Source: Saprospiraceae bacterium
GTDB taxonomy: Bacteria; Bacteroidota; Bacteroidia; Chitinophagales; Saprospiraceae
Assembly (NCBI GenBank): GCA_947441325.1
Contig: CANETR010000139.1
Location: 1 to 6,158 of the forward strand
Reading direction: 5' to 3'
Length of the DNA: 6,158 bases
The position numbers and the translations under genes were made by a program. Each line of letters opens with the position of its first letter. The stretch's first letter is position 1. Below the pieces are notes generated by a model. That model was not told where the DNA came from. It saw nothing but the letters and a program-made list of their open reading frames with translations, and searched no databases. Shown here one piece after another: positions 1 to 5,614 of the stretch.

Positions 1-948
1 GTTCATTTTTTTCAATACCTTACTGCTGCCTGATTGTACCGGCAGGTGAATATACTTGCAGATGTTTTCATGCGCGGCCATGGTATGTAGCACCTTATCG
101 CTGATGTCTTTGGGATGAGAGGTAGAAAAACGCACCCTTAAATCTGGATTCAATAGGGCAACCGCCTCGATTAAATCGGCAAAATCGACAGTACTATCGT
201 TTTCTGGATTTTTCCATTTGTAACTGTCCACATTTTGTCCAAGTAGGGTTACTTCTTTATAACCTCGGCCCAATAATTCGGTACATTCGGCCAAAATACT
301 GTAGAGATCTCTACTGCGCTCACGTCCACGGGTAAAAGGCACCACACAGAAAGAACACATATTGTCGCAGCCGCGCATGATGGTAACAAAGGCGCTTACG
401 CCATTATTATCCAAACGCACTGGATTGATATCGGAATAAGTTTCCTCGCGGGAGAGAAAAACATTGATGCCTTTGTCGCCATCTTCGGCAGTGGCTATCA
501 GATTTGGAAGGTCGCGATAGGCATCGGGGCCAAGTACAATATCAACCAATTTTTCTTCTTCAAGCAATGCCGATTTCATGCGTTCGGCCATGCAGCCTAA
601 CACTCCTACCAGCATTCCAGGGCGCTGTAATTTCAGTTTGTCAAATACACGAAGGCGTTTGCGTACGGTATCCTCGGCCTTTTCACGGATAGAGCAGGTA
701 TTGACCAAAATAAGATCGGATTGTTCCATATCTCGGGTAGGCTCATAACCCATATCTGAGAGAATTGCTGCAACGATTTCGCTATCGCTGAAATTCATTT
801 GGCAGCCATAGCTTTCGATGTAAAATTTTTTGTGGCTCCCCTCTCCTTTCTTGAGCATCTGTTCTTTAAAAAAAACATCGCCCTGACGGCTTTCTTCGAC
901 CTGTTCTTTGTCGAAATTGATGGTGGGATTGTTGTCGTATAGTTCCAT
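1..948 (-). CDS. miaB: tRNA-2-methylthio-N6-dimethylallyladenosine synthase MiaB (3'-truncated by window edge)
   Basis: MiaB is a cytoplasmic radical-SAM enzyme that adds a methylthio group to N6-isopentenyl-adenosine 37 of tRNAs reading UNN codons, giving ms2i6A. The frame is open for 316 codons from the ATG at 946-948 to the left edge. The N-terminal methylthiotransferase domain has the three cysteines of the auxiliary 4Fe-4S cluster: C49 (SYGCQMN), C85 (NTCSIRE) and C119 (LGCMAER). The radical-SAM motif CxxxCxxC follows at C194, C198 and C201 ([10 protein letters not shown], then [11 protein letters not shown]). Later family blocks are LLGQNV (235-240), RFSTSHP (273-279) and HLPVQSGS (301-308). 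About 36 residues precede the first core motif, a modest N-terminal extension. The rest of the radical-SAM domain and the TRAM domain lie outside the window. No other in-frame ATG occurs upstream before a stop at 1012-1014. The wider family includes RimO and MtaB, but the TRGRERS context and N-terminal motifs fit MiaB best. Confidence 0.96.
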   Translation of the reverse strand, partial: MELYDNNPTINFDKEQVEESRQGDVFFKEQMLKKGEGSHKKFYIESYGCQMNFSDSEIVAAILSDMGYEPTRDMEQSDLILVNTCSIREKAEDTVRKRLRVFDKLKLQRPGMLVGVLGCMAERMKSALLEEEKLVDIVLGPDAYRDLPNLIATAEDGDKGINVFLSREETYSDINPVRLDNNGVSAFVTIMRGCDNMCSFCVVPFTRGRERSRDLYSILAECTELLGRGYKEVTLLGQNVDSYKWKNPENDSTVDFADLIEAVALLNPDLRVRFSTSHPKDISDKVLHTMAAHENICKYIHLPVQSGSSKVLKKMN

Positions 949-994
949 TATTTTGAAGTAAGAAGGTAGAAGTTTGAATTTGAAGTATGAAATT

Positions 995-1022
995 GTATCA
1001 AGTATCAGGTATCAAGTATCAG
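995..1022. repeat. Tandem heptamer repeat, (GTATCAA GTATCAG) x2
   Basis: Two exact copies of the 14-mer GTATCAAGTATCAG lie head to tail at 995-1008 and 1009-1022. Each copy is itself two heptamers differing only in the last base, so the block is four near-identical 7-mers. It sits in the untranslated leader of miaB, about 47 bp upstream of its start. From memory, short words of this kind recur between genes in Bacteroidota genomes. A function is not evident, and slippage is a sufficient explanation for its origin. Confidence 0.9.
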
Positions 1023-1075
1023 GACTTTTTTGAAGGCGGAATTTGAAGTAGAAAATTAGTCTCGTCTATCGGATG

Positions 1076-1152
1076 AGATGAAATCTAAAATCTAAAGGCT
1101 GAAATCTTTTCCTCTTTTTTCATTCATCTTTCATCCTTTCACACTTTCATCT
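1076..1152. repeat. Purine-rich and pyrimidine-rich word repeats able to pair across the miaB leader
   Basis: The left side carries AGATGAAA (1076-1083) followed by AAATCTA twice (1081-1094). The right side carries three TTTCAT words (1118-1123, 1129-1134, 1145-1150). AGATGAAA is the exact reverse complement of TTTCATCT at 1145-1152, and its GATGAAA part also matches TTTCATC at 1129-1135. The leader transcript could therefore form alternative AT-rich stems. The repeated words are visible; any structural or regulatory role is inference. Confidence 0.45.
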
Positions 1153-1159
1153 GAAAAAG

Positions 1160-1167
1160 CAAAGATA
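1160..1167 (-). promoter_or_regulatory. Putative Bacteroidota -7 element for miaB (TATCTTTG)
   Basis: Read on the minus strand this is TATCTTTG, a full match to the Bacteroidota -7 consensus TAnnTTTG. It is the only such match between the two genes. It would start transcription near 1155 and give a leader of about 200 nt for miaB. No clear TTTG stands about 20 bp further upstream; the ltaE hairpin (1186-1198) occupies that place. The missing -33 element and long leader limit confidence. Confidence 0.45.
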
Positions 1168-1177
1168 GTGCTTTTTT

Positions 1178-1198
1178 AAAAAATATGCCATTTTGGCA
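1178..1198 (-). terminator. Likely Rho-independent terminator of ltaE
   Basis: On the minus strand TGCCA and TGGCA pair around a 3-nt loop (1186-1198), followed immediately by TATTTTTT (1178-1185). The 5-bp stem contains GC pairs and the T-tract is good, the usual form of an intrinsic terminator, although the stem is short. It lies about 73 bp past the ltaE stop and just upstream of the miaB promoter candidate, which makes sense for ending one transcript before the next begins. Confidence 0.55.
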
Positions 1199-1270
1199 GT
1201 TAATGATTATAGGATAAAAGTAATAAAACTATCAAAACTTGATAAAAACACATCTTATGATTAAAAATTA

Positions 1271-2293
1271 CTACCCCATTTTTTTCAAAACTGCCAATGC
1301 ATGGTTTACATTATCCTCATTCACATCGAGATGCGTGACGAACCTGACCAACTGCGGCCCAAAGGGAACTGCTTTTACGCCATCAGAGCCCAGTTTTGCC
1401 AAAAATTCTGACAGTGCAATCTGTTTGTCTAATTTAGCGATAACAATATTGGTTTCAACAGGGAAAACTTCTTCAACATAGGATAGTCCTGCTATTTCAG
1501 CACCGAAGGATTTTGCCAGCTGATGGTCTTCGGCCAATCGACCTATATTGTGTTCTAAGGCATAGATGCCGGCTGCGGCCATAAAACCTGCCTGTCGCAT
1601 ACCGCCTCCAAATAGTTTTCTGATGCGGCGGCATTTTTGAATGTATTCTCTGTTCCCGATAAGCAGGGAACCCATAGGTGTACCCAAGCCTTTTGACAGA
1701 CAAATGGAAAGTGAGTCGAAACAAGCTCCAATTTCAATGCGGCTGTAGCCTTTAGCAACAATGGCATTAAAAATTCGAGCACCGTCCAGATGCAGTTTCA
1801 GTTCTTTTTCTAAACATAATTTACTGATCTCTTGCAGATTATCCAATTCGTAACAGGATCCTCCGCCCTTATTGCAAGTATTTTCCAAAACAACGAGTTG
1901 AGATGGCGCCTTGTGCATATCTGTAAAAAGATTGATACGCTCATGAATATCGGCCGGTTTCAAAATGCCCAGTTCGGCTTCGGTTAGGCTAAGGGATAAT
2001 CCGGAATGAAAGGCAATACCGCCAACTTCGTAGAGATAAACATGTGAAAGTTTGTCACAAATTAGTTCTCCGGGGGCATTGCTGTGCGCTTTTATCCCAA
2101 TTTGATTGGCCATGGTGCCACTTGGGCAAAACAAGGCTGCTTCTTTCGAAAACAGTGCTGCGGCTTTTGCCTCGAGTGCATTTACTGTCGGGTCTTCACC
2201 AAAAACATCGTCCCCTACAGGAGCCGAGAACATGGCCTCCATCATTGCCGGAGTTGGTTTGGTGAGGGTATCTGAACGAAAATCGGAAAGCAT
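1271..2293 (-). CDS. ltaE: Low-specificity L-threonine aldolase
   Basis: This 340-residue cytoplasmic PLP enzyme of the Beta_elim_lyase (aminotransferase fold type I) family cleaves L-threonine or L-allo-threonine to glycine and acetaldehyde. The visible family signature is complete. RSDTLTKPT (6-14) opens the protein. SGTMANQ (58-64) is the PLP phosphate-binding loop. H84 in LSHVY is where the family has the histidine that stacks on PLP. LHLDGAR (167-173) holds D170, which contacts the PLP ring nitrogen. LSKGLGTPMGS (199-209) holds K201, the Schiff-base lysine. GGGMRQAG (229-236) follows. Length is normal for the family and no lesion is seen. The ATG at 2291-2293 is preferred because RSDT begins at the usual distance from the N-terminus. 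The gene is separated from miaB downstream by a terminator-like hairpin and diverges from amn upstream. Confidence 0.96.
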   Translation of the reverse strand: MLSDFRSDTLTKPTPAMMEAMFSAPVGDDVFGEDPTVNALEAKAAALFSKEAALFCPSGTMANQIGIKAHSNAPGELICDKLSHVYLYEVGGIAFHSGLSLSLTEAELGILKPADIHERINLFTDMHKAPSQLVVLENTCNKGGGSCYELDNLQEISKLCLEKELKLHLDGARIFNAIVAKGYSRIEIGACFDSLSICLSKGLGTPMGSLLIGNREYIQKCRRIRKLFGGGMRQAGFMAAAGIYALEHNIGRLAEDHQLAKSFGAEIAGLSYVEEVFPVETNIVIAKLDKQIALSEFLAKLGSDGVKAVPFGPQLVRFVTHLDVNEDNVNHALAVLKKMG

Positions 2294-2301
2294 TATTTTA
2301 A

Positions 2302-2328
2302 TTTGAAAATTTGAAAATTAGCTAATTT
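2302..2328. repeat. TTTGAAAA tandem pair joined to a 14-bp perfect palindrome
   Basis: TTTGAAAA occurs twice in tandem (2302-2309, 2310-2317) and runs into AAATTAGCTAATTT (2315-2328), a perfect palindrome. The block lies 10 to 35 bp upstream of the ltaE start, inside its expected leader. The 13-mer ATTTGAAAATTTG within it (2301-2313) recurs exactly at 3828-3840, just upstream of the WG-repeat gene. It could be a leader hairpin or an AT-rich spacer repeat; nothing decides between these. Confidence 0.6.
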
Positions 2329-2426
2329 GTAAATTGGCTTTAATGAGTAAAAACGTTGGAAAGATTTTATACAATTTAAAAATCCAGTAATCCGATAGAT
2401 ATTGGATTGAAAATCAAAAAGCAATG

Positions 2427-2461
2427 CAAAACTAAGCTTTAGAATTTTTTTCTGATTCAAA
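2427..2461 (-). promoter_or_regulatory. Candidate ltaE promoter (TAGTTTTG with upstream TTTG)
   Basis: On the minus strand 2427-2434 reads TAGTTTTG, a full match to TAnnTTTG, and 2458-2461 reads TTTG as a -33 element. The 23-bp gap is slightly longer than the roughly 19-21 bp usually seen. Transcription would start near 2421, giving a leader of about 130 nt. An overlapping alternative -7 element, TATCTTTG, lies at 2458-2465 but has no -33 partner at a suitable distance. Confidence 0.45.
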
Positions 2462-2505
2462 GATACATAGAAATGATAATGAATCTTAAAGGTAAATGAC
2501 AAAAA

Positions 2506-2538
2506 TTTGGCAATTAAAATGCAAAATCAATATATTTG
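2506..2538 (+). promoter_or_regulatory. Near-consensus Bacteroidota promoter of amn
   Basis: TTTG at 2506-2509 and TATATTTG at 2531-2538 are separated by 21 bp, matching the Bacteroidota -33/-7 arrangement (TTTG and TAnnTTTG). Transcription would begin about 2543-2546, giving a leader of only about 10 nt before the ATG at 2555. The promoter overlaps the in-frame TTG at 2507 and ATG at 2519, so neither is likely to be the amn start. Confidence 0.7.
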
Positions 2539-2554
2539 TAGAAACAACAGAACT

Positions 2555-3328
2555 ATGGAAAACAAAGAGGATATCGTAAAAAATTGGCTACCACGCTATA
2601 CAGACACTAAATTGGAAGAATTTGGAGCTTATATACTTTTGACTAATTTTTCCAACTATGTAAAGCTCTTTGCCGACATGCACGGCGTTGAAATTAAAGG
2701 TCAGGGGAAAGCTATGCAAACCGCTACTGCCGATAATATCACCATCATTAACTTTGGCATGGGCAGCCCAAATGCTGCCACGATAATGGATTTGCTTACT
2801 GCTATAAAACCTGAGGCCTGTCTATTTTTGGGTAAATGTGGTGGTTTGCGCAGCGACAAAAACAAGGTGGGAGATTTGATTTTGCCCATTGCTGCCATAA
2901 GAGGCGAAGGTACTTCGAATGACTACTTTCCACCTGAGGTGCCGGCTTTACCTGCTTTTGCCCTGGAAAAAGCCATCTCCACCACTATCAGGGATTATGA
3001 GCAGGATTATTGGACTGGCACCGTTTACACCACCAACAGAAGAGTTTGGGAGCACGACGCCGAATTCAAGGAATATCTGCGCAAAATAAGATGCCTTGCC
3101 ATTGATATGGAAACTGCCACCCTATTTATTGCTGCTTTTAAGAATAGAATTTCAGCGGGTGCGCTACTTTTAGTATCAGATATGCCAATGACTCCAGAAG
3201 GTGTAAAAACTATAGAAAGCGATTCGAAAGTCACTACAAATTATGTAGAAATGCACCTAAAAATTGGCATTGATTCACTAAAACAGTTGATAAACAAAGG
3301 GTTCACCGTAAAACATCTGAAATTTTAA
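2555..3328 (+). CDS. amn: AMP nucleosidase, short Bacteroidota-type form
   Basis: AMP nucleosidase hydrolyses AMP to adenine and ribose 5-phosphate, feeding purine salvage in the cytoplasm. The 257-residue product belongs to the purine nucleoside phosphorylase/uridine phosphorylase superfamily. Numbered from the ATG at 2555, motifs are FGMGSPNA (67-74, phosphate/ribose side), LGKCGGL (92-98), RGEGTS (116-121), YTTNRRVWEHD (158-168), IDMETATL (183-190, sugar/base contacts) and LLVSDMPM (205-212) with D209 at the place of the family's catalytic aspartate. The E. coli enzyme is about 480 residues with a separate N-terminal regulatory domain; this one lacks it, as in the AMN-like proteins of Bacteroides. 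The frame extends upstream to a TTG at 2507, but that segment holds the promoter and MENKEDIV is the start I recall for relatives. No clear SD precedes the ATG; the leader is A-rich. A related nucleosidase specificity cannot be excluded. Confidence 0.9.
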   Translation: MENKEDIVKNWLPRYTDTKLEEFGAYILLTNFSNYVKLFADMHGVEIKGQGKAMQTATADNITIINFGMGSPNAATIMDLLTAIKPEACLFLGKCGGLRSDKNKVGDLILPIAAIRGEGTSNDYFPPEVPALPAFALEKAISTTIRDYEQDYWTGTVYTTNRRVWEHDAEFKEYLRKIRCLAIDMETATLFIAAFKNRISAGALLLVSDMPMTPEGVKTIESDSKVTTNYVEMHLKIGIDSLKQLINKGFTVKHLKF

Positions 3329-3350
3329 TTTAACTAGGGAAGATGTTTTA
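3309..3350. terminator. Probable bidirectional terminator between convergent genes
   Basis: TAAAACATCT (3309-3318) and AGATGTTTTA (3341-3350) form a perfect 10-bp inverted repeat with a 22-nt AT-rich loop. The left arm lies inside the last codons of amn and the right arm ends just before the stop of the convergent gene at 3355-3357. In either direction the 3' arm ends in TTTTA, giving a short U-run within the stem. There is no separate T-tract beyond the stem, so efficiency is uncertain. Confidence 0.5.
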
Positions 3351-3354
3351 ATGC

Positions 3355-3750
3355 TCAAGACCAGACAACTTCGTATAAATCTTTCTCGATTTCGGAAAAA
3401 ATACCTTTTTTGATAACTGCAACTGATTGATGTTGAAAAAGATAGCTGTCAATCTTATTTCTGTTCATATCAAATTGAATTTTATCATTTGGAAGAGCCG
3501 GTTCGGTATCGTAGGATGTTTCTCCATTTTCAAAGGCAATTCGCCATCTTAACCTGATGTCAATATTTTCAAGTACCAATTGAAAAATTTCAGCATTGAG
3601 TGCTACCAGCGTAAAATTTAAGGCACCTTGCTCGGTCTCAACATCGTCTTCTATAACATCGAAATAATAAGGGCTGCCATCAAAATCTGCCACACCTGCA
3701 ATAGGGCCATCCCAAAACACATCGACCGTGTAAACCTTTTCTTTTTTCAT
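3355..3750 (-). CDS. Uncharacterised 131-residue protein with an N-terminal DGP..G.ADF motif
   Basis: The function is not recognised. The 131-residue product has no signal peptide or membrane segment, so it is probably cytoplasmic. The N-terminal part reads as beta-strand-rich: VDVFWDGPIAGVADFDG (9-25), then SPYYFDVI (26-33) and an acidic stretch (34-40). A likely helix (52-64) leads to LRWRIAF (67-73), then an ENGETS turn and EPALP (83-87). The C-terminal third is mixed. From memory, small bacterial hypothetical proteins share the DGP..G.A.F.G.P..F start and an RW..AF..G...ALP block, but I know no demonstrated role for them. The gene is monocistronic: it converges on amn with 26 bp between stops and diverges from the WG-repeat gene with 95 bp between starts. 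No clean TAnnTTTG lies upstream; near matches with one base less spacing occur. The ATG at 3748-3750 follows an A/T-rich leader without an SD. Confidence 0.8.
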   Translation of the reverse strand: MKKEKVYTVDVFWDGPIAGVADFDGSPYYFDVIEDDVETEQGALNFTLVALNAEIFQLVLENIDIRLRWRIAFENGETSYDTEPALPNDKIQFDMNRNKIDSYLFQHQSVAVIKKGIFSEIEKDLYEVVWS

Positions 3751-3807
3751 ATTTTGATATTTGAAGCAAAATAACCAAAGTTTTTAGAATTAGACCCAAA
3801 ATAGGTA

Positions 3808-3815
3808 TAATTTTG
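3808..3815 (+). promoter_or_regulatory. Putative -7 element for the WG-repeat operon (TAATTTTG)
   Basis: TAATTTTG matches TAnnTTTG and would start transcription near 3822, about 24 nt before the ATG at 3846. No TTTG is seen about 20 bp upstream (the bases there read TTTTTAGAA), so this is a half-supported promoter. It is the only full -7 match in the 95-bp divergent spacer on this strand. Confidence 0.4.
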
Positions 3816-3817
3816 TA

Positions 3818-3834
3818 TTCAAATTCTATTTGAA
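3818..3834. repeat. Inverted repeat TTCAAAT-TCT-ATTTGAA upstream of the WG-repeat gene
   Basis: Two perfect 7-bp arms (3818-3824, 3828-3834) flank a 3-nt centre. It sits at the expected transcription start, directly downstream of the -7 candidate and 11 bp before the start codon. The position would suit an operator or a leader hairpin. In such AT-rich DNA chance is also possible. Confidence 0.4.
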
Positions 3835-3845
3835 AATTTGCATTT

Positions 3846-5612
3846 ATGAAAAAAATAATCTTTCTATTTTGCCTTATCTTCTTCAATACGGCATACAGTC
3901 AAATTGACCTCATTCCATTCATTCAAAATGGCAAGTGGGGTTATTGCGACAAAGATATGAAAGTGATTATCCCCTGCAAATACGATCAGGCATATCCTTT
4001 TTTTGAGGAAAGGGCATTGGTGCAAATTTACGATACAATTGAGCCATACGCAAAGTCGTTTTTTATAGACCCAAAAGGAAGTATAATAATCAATCTTAAC
4101 AGTGCAGCACAGGGTTGTCCAGCTTCAAGATTTCAAAATGGAGTAGCGTTGGTCGAAAATTTCAATATCCCTACCTACGGCGAAAATACCAATCTCTGTG
4201 TAATTGATAAAAACGGCAATTTGATTCATCAGATTGACAATGCAATTATGGATATGGATTTATCAATGTTCAAGGAAAACAGCACTGCTTTTAACGAAGA
4301 CGGCGTTTATATTGCTCAAATATTTTCAGAAAATGAAAGTAAAACAGTGCTAATATACAACGATGCCCGAAAACCAATTATTCTCGATTACCAGTATGTA
4401 TCGCCTTTCAACTCGGGATACGCCGTAGCACAGAAAAACTTTACAGAGGAAGCTGAGGACCCCGATCTTGCCCTTATTAACAGCAAAGGAGAAGTTGTAA
4501 TTCCTGCTGGCAAGTACAAACTTGTAATAGATTATTATAATAAATCCAACAAACCCGAATTGCTATTTCCTTTTGAGAAAGATGGCAAACATGGCTATAT
4601 AAATGAAAAAGGCGAAGTAATGATTGAGCCAAAATTTGACCTTGCCCTTTATTTCAGTGAAGGAAGAGCAATCATAGCAAAAATTGATGGCTATGACGAG
4701 TATAATTATCCGACATACAAATACGGCTACATTGATACCAAAGGAGATATCATTATACCTTGTAGATTTGACCAGGCATATGCCTTTTCTGAAGATCTTG
4801 CCGAAGCGACTGTTCAGGATTCAATTTTGTTTATTGATAAAAATGGTAAAACTGCATTTGCTTTCTACTCATCAACTGGTGCTAGTACTCCTGTATATCC
4901 CGACTACAGGGGCTACTATTACTATGACCATGGTTTTAAAAATGGCACTGCTCCTTTGAATCTCAATTACAAAGTTGGGTTCATTAACAAAAAAGGTGAA
5001 TTTCTTATTGAGCCTATTTATGAAGGGCTTACTGCTATGGGGCCTTCAATGGTACTAAATCCAATTGAAAATGGCATCGTAAAACTATCACCAGCTACCT
5101 CTTTGGGTTATTACAGTTATTATATAAATATGGAAGGAAAAGCTTACTTCGAGCCACGCCCACTTATACTTCCCAATAAAAATATGGTTCTCCGATACCA
5201 AATTCCTTCTAAAAACTGTCAGCCCGATACCATTGGAATTTATAGCGCACCAGTTTTTCTAAAGTACACTGGTAAAAAGGAAAAAGTAAAAGGCAAAAAA
5301 GGGGAATGGGTCGAAATTGAGGATTGGGACAAAAAAGCTTATGTTTTTAGCGCCGATTTTTACATCACTTCTGTTGTGGCCAAGGATATTAAAGGCAATG
5401 AACTCTACGAAACAAAAAATGGCAAAACTATTTTTGATAAAATTCCGGCAGGTTCAATATTTTTCCTCCCCAAAAAAGAGAAAATATCAAAAATTGGAAG
5501 CAATGAAATGGTAAATGTAATTTACTATACCATGAGTCCAGAAACTGATTCAGGATTTACAACTAAGCTTCTGTGGATCAAAGGCAATAAAATTAAACTT
5601 CTAAATAAATAA
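3846..5612 (+). CDS. Exported WG-repeat protein
   Basis: This 588-residue protein begins with a signal peptide: MKK, a hydrophobic core (about 4-14), then AYS-Q with likely cleavage after S18, so the mature protein should be periplasmic or surface-exposed. No lipobox is seen. Most of the rest is WG/KWG-type beta repeats with the pattern GKWGYIDKKGEVIIPPKYD..Y.FSEG.A. Clear units are about 28-60 (NGKWGYCD...IIPCKYD), 247-280 (DGKHGYIN...IEPKFD), 291-324 (YKYGYIDTKG...IIPCRFD) and 375-405 (YKVGFINKKG...IEPIYE). Degenerate units appear near 72-103, 117-150, 207-225 and 328-338. A Tyr-rich loop (351-361) interrupts the array. Residues about 460-588 are not WG repeats; 465-510 weakly resembles a bacterial SH3 domain. 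WG-repeat proteins are thought to act in binding, but no ligand can be assigned here. There is no SD. The next gene starts two bases after the stop. Confidence 0.9.
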   Translation: MKKIIFLFCLIFFNTAYSQIDLIPFIQNGKWGYCDKDMKVIIPCKYDQAYPFFEERALVQIYDTIEPYAKSFFIDPKGSIIINLNSAAQGCPASRFQNGVALVENFNIPTYGENTNLCVIDKNGNLIHQIDNAIMDMDLSMFKENSTAFNEDGVYIAQIFSENESKTVLIYNDARKPIILDYQYVSPFNSGYAVAQKNFTEEAEDPDLALINSKGEVVIPAGKYKLVIDYYNKSNKPELLFPFEKDGKHGYINEKGEVMIEPKFDLALYFSEGRAIIAKIDGYDEYNYPTYKYGYIDTKGDIIIPCRFDQAYAFSEDLAEATVQDSILFIDKNGKTAFAFYSSTGASTPVYPDYRGYYYYDHGFKNGTAPLNLNYKVGFINKKGEFLIEPIYEGLTAMGPSMVLNPIENGIVKLSPATSLGYYSYYINMEGKAYFEPRPLILPNKNMVLRYQIPSKNCQPDTIGIYSAPVFLKYTGKKEKVKGKKGEWVEIEDWDKKAYVFSADFYITSVVAKDIKGNELYETKNGKTIFDKIPAGSIFFLPKKEKISKIGSNEMVNVIYYTMSPETDSGFTTKLLWIKGNKIKLLNK

Positions 5613-5614
5613 AC

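Larger units (their letters stand above)
949..1270. other. Gene-free spacer between ltaE and miaB (miaB leader plus ltaE 3' region)
   Basis: No convincing coding frame lies in these 322 bases. Seen from the minus strand, it runs from the ltaE stop through a hairpin with T-tract (1178-1198) and a promoter-like element (1160-1167) into a miaB leader of roughly 200 nt. The leader is made of short repeated words: TTTGAAGTA at 952-960, 979-987 and 1042-1050; four heptamers at 995-1022; AAATCTA twice at 1081-1094; and TTTCAT at 1118-1123, 1129-1134 and 1145-1150. No riboswitch or small RNA was recognised. Confidence 0.8.

Noticed and set aside
995..1022. CRISPR-like array
   Set aside because: The repeats are 7-14 bp in direct contact with no spacers; this is a simple tandem repeat.
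1061..1077. Short hairpin CTCGTC-TATCG-GATGAG in the miaB leader as a regulatory element
   Set aside because: Six pairs including one G-U, no T-tract, and no match to a known riboswitch or leader; too weak to call alone.
1230..1244. Hairpin TATCAA-AAC-TTGATA close to the ltaE stop as terminator
   Set aside because: The 6-bp stem is AT-rich and the following minus-strand T-run is interrupted (GTTTTATTAC); the hairpin at 1178-1198 has a stronger stem and T-tract.
2293..2502. A 69-codon minus-strand frame whose stop overlaps the ltaE start (TAATG)
   Set aside because: The product is a low-complexity Phe/Lys/Ile/Leu string from AT-rich spacer DNA and covers the ltaE promoter candidates; no start signal or domain supports it.
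4684..4959. A 91-codon plus-strand frame within the WG-repeat gene
   Set aside because: It is an out-of-frame reading of the WG repeats, rich in Met/Ile/Thr/Leu, with no initiation signal or recognisable domain.
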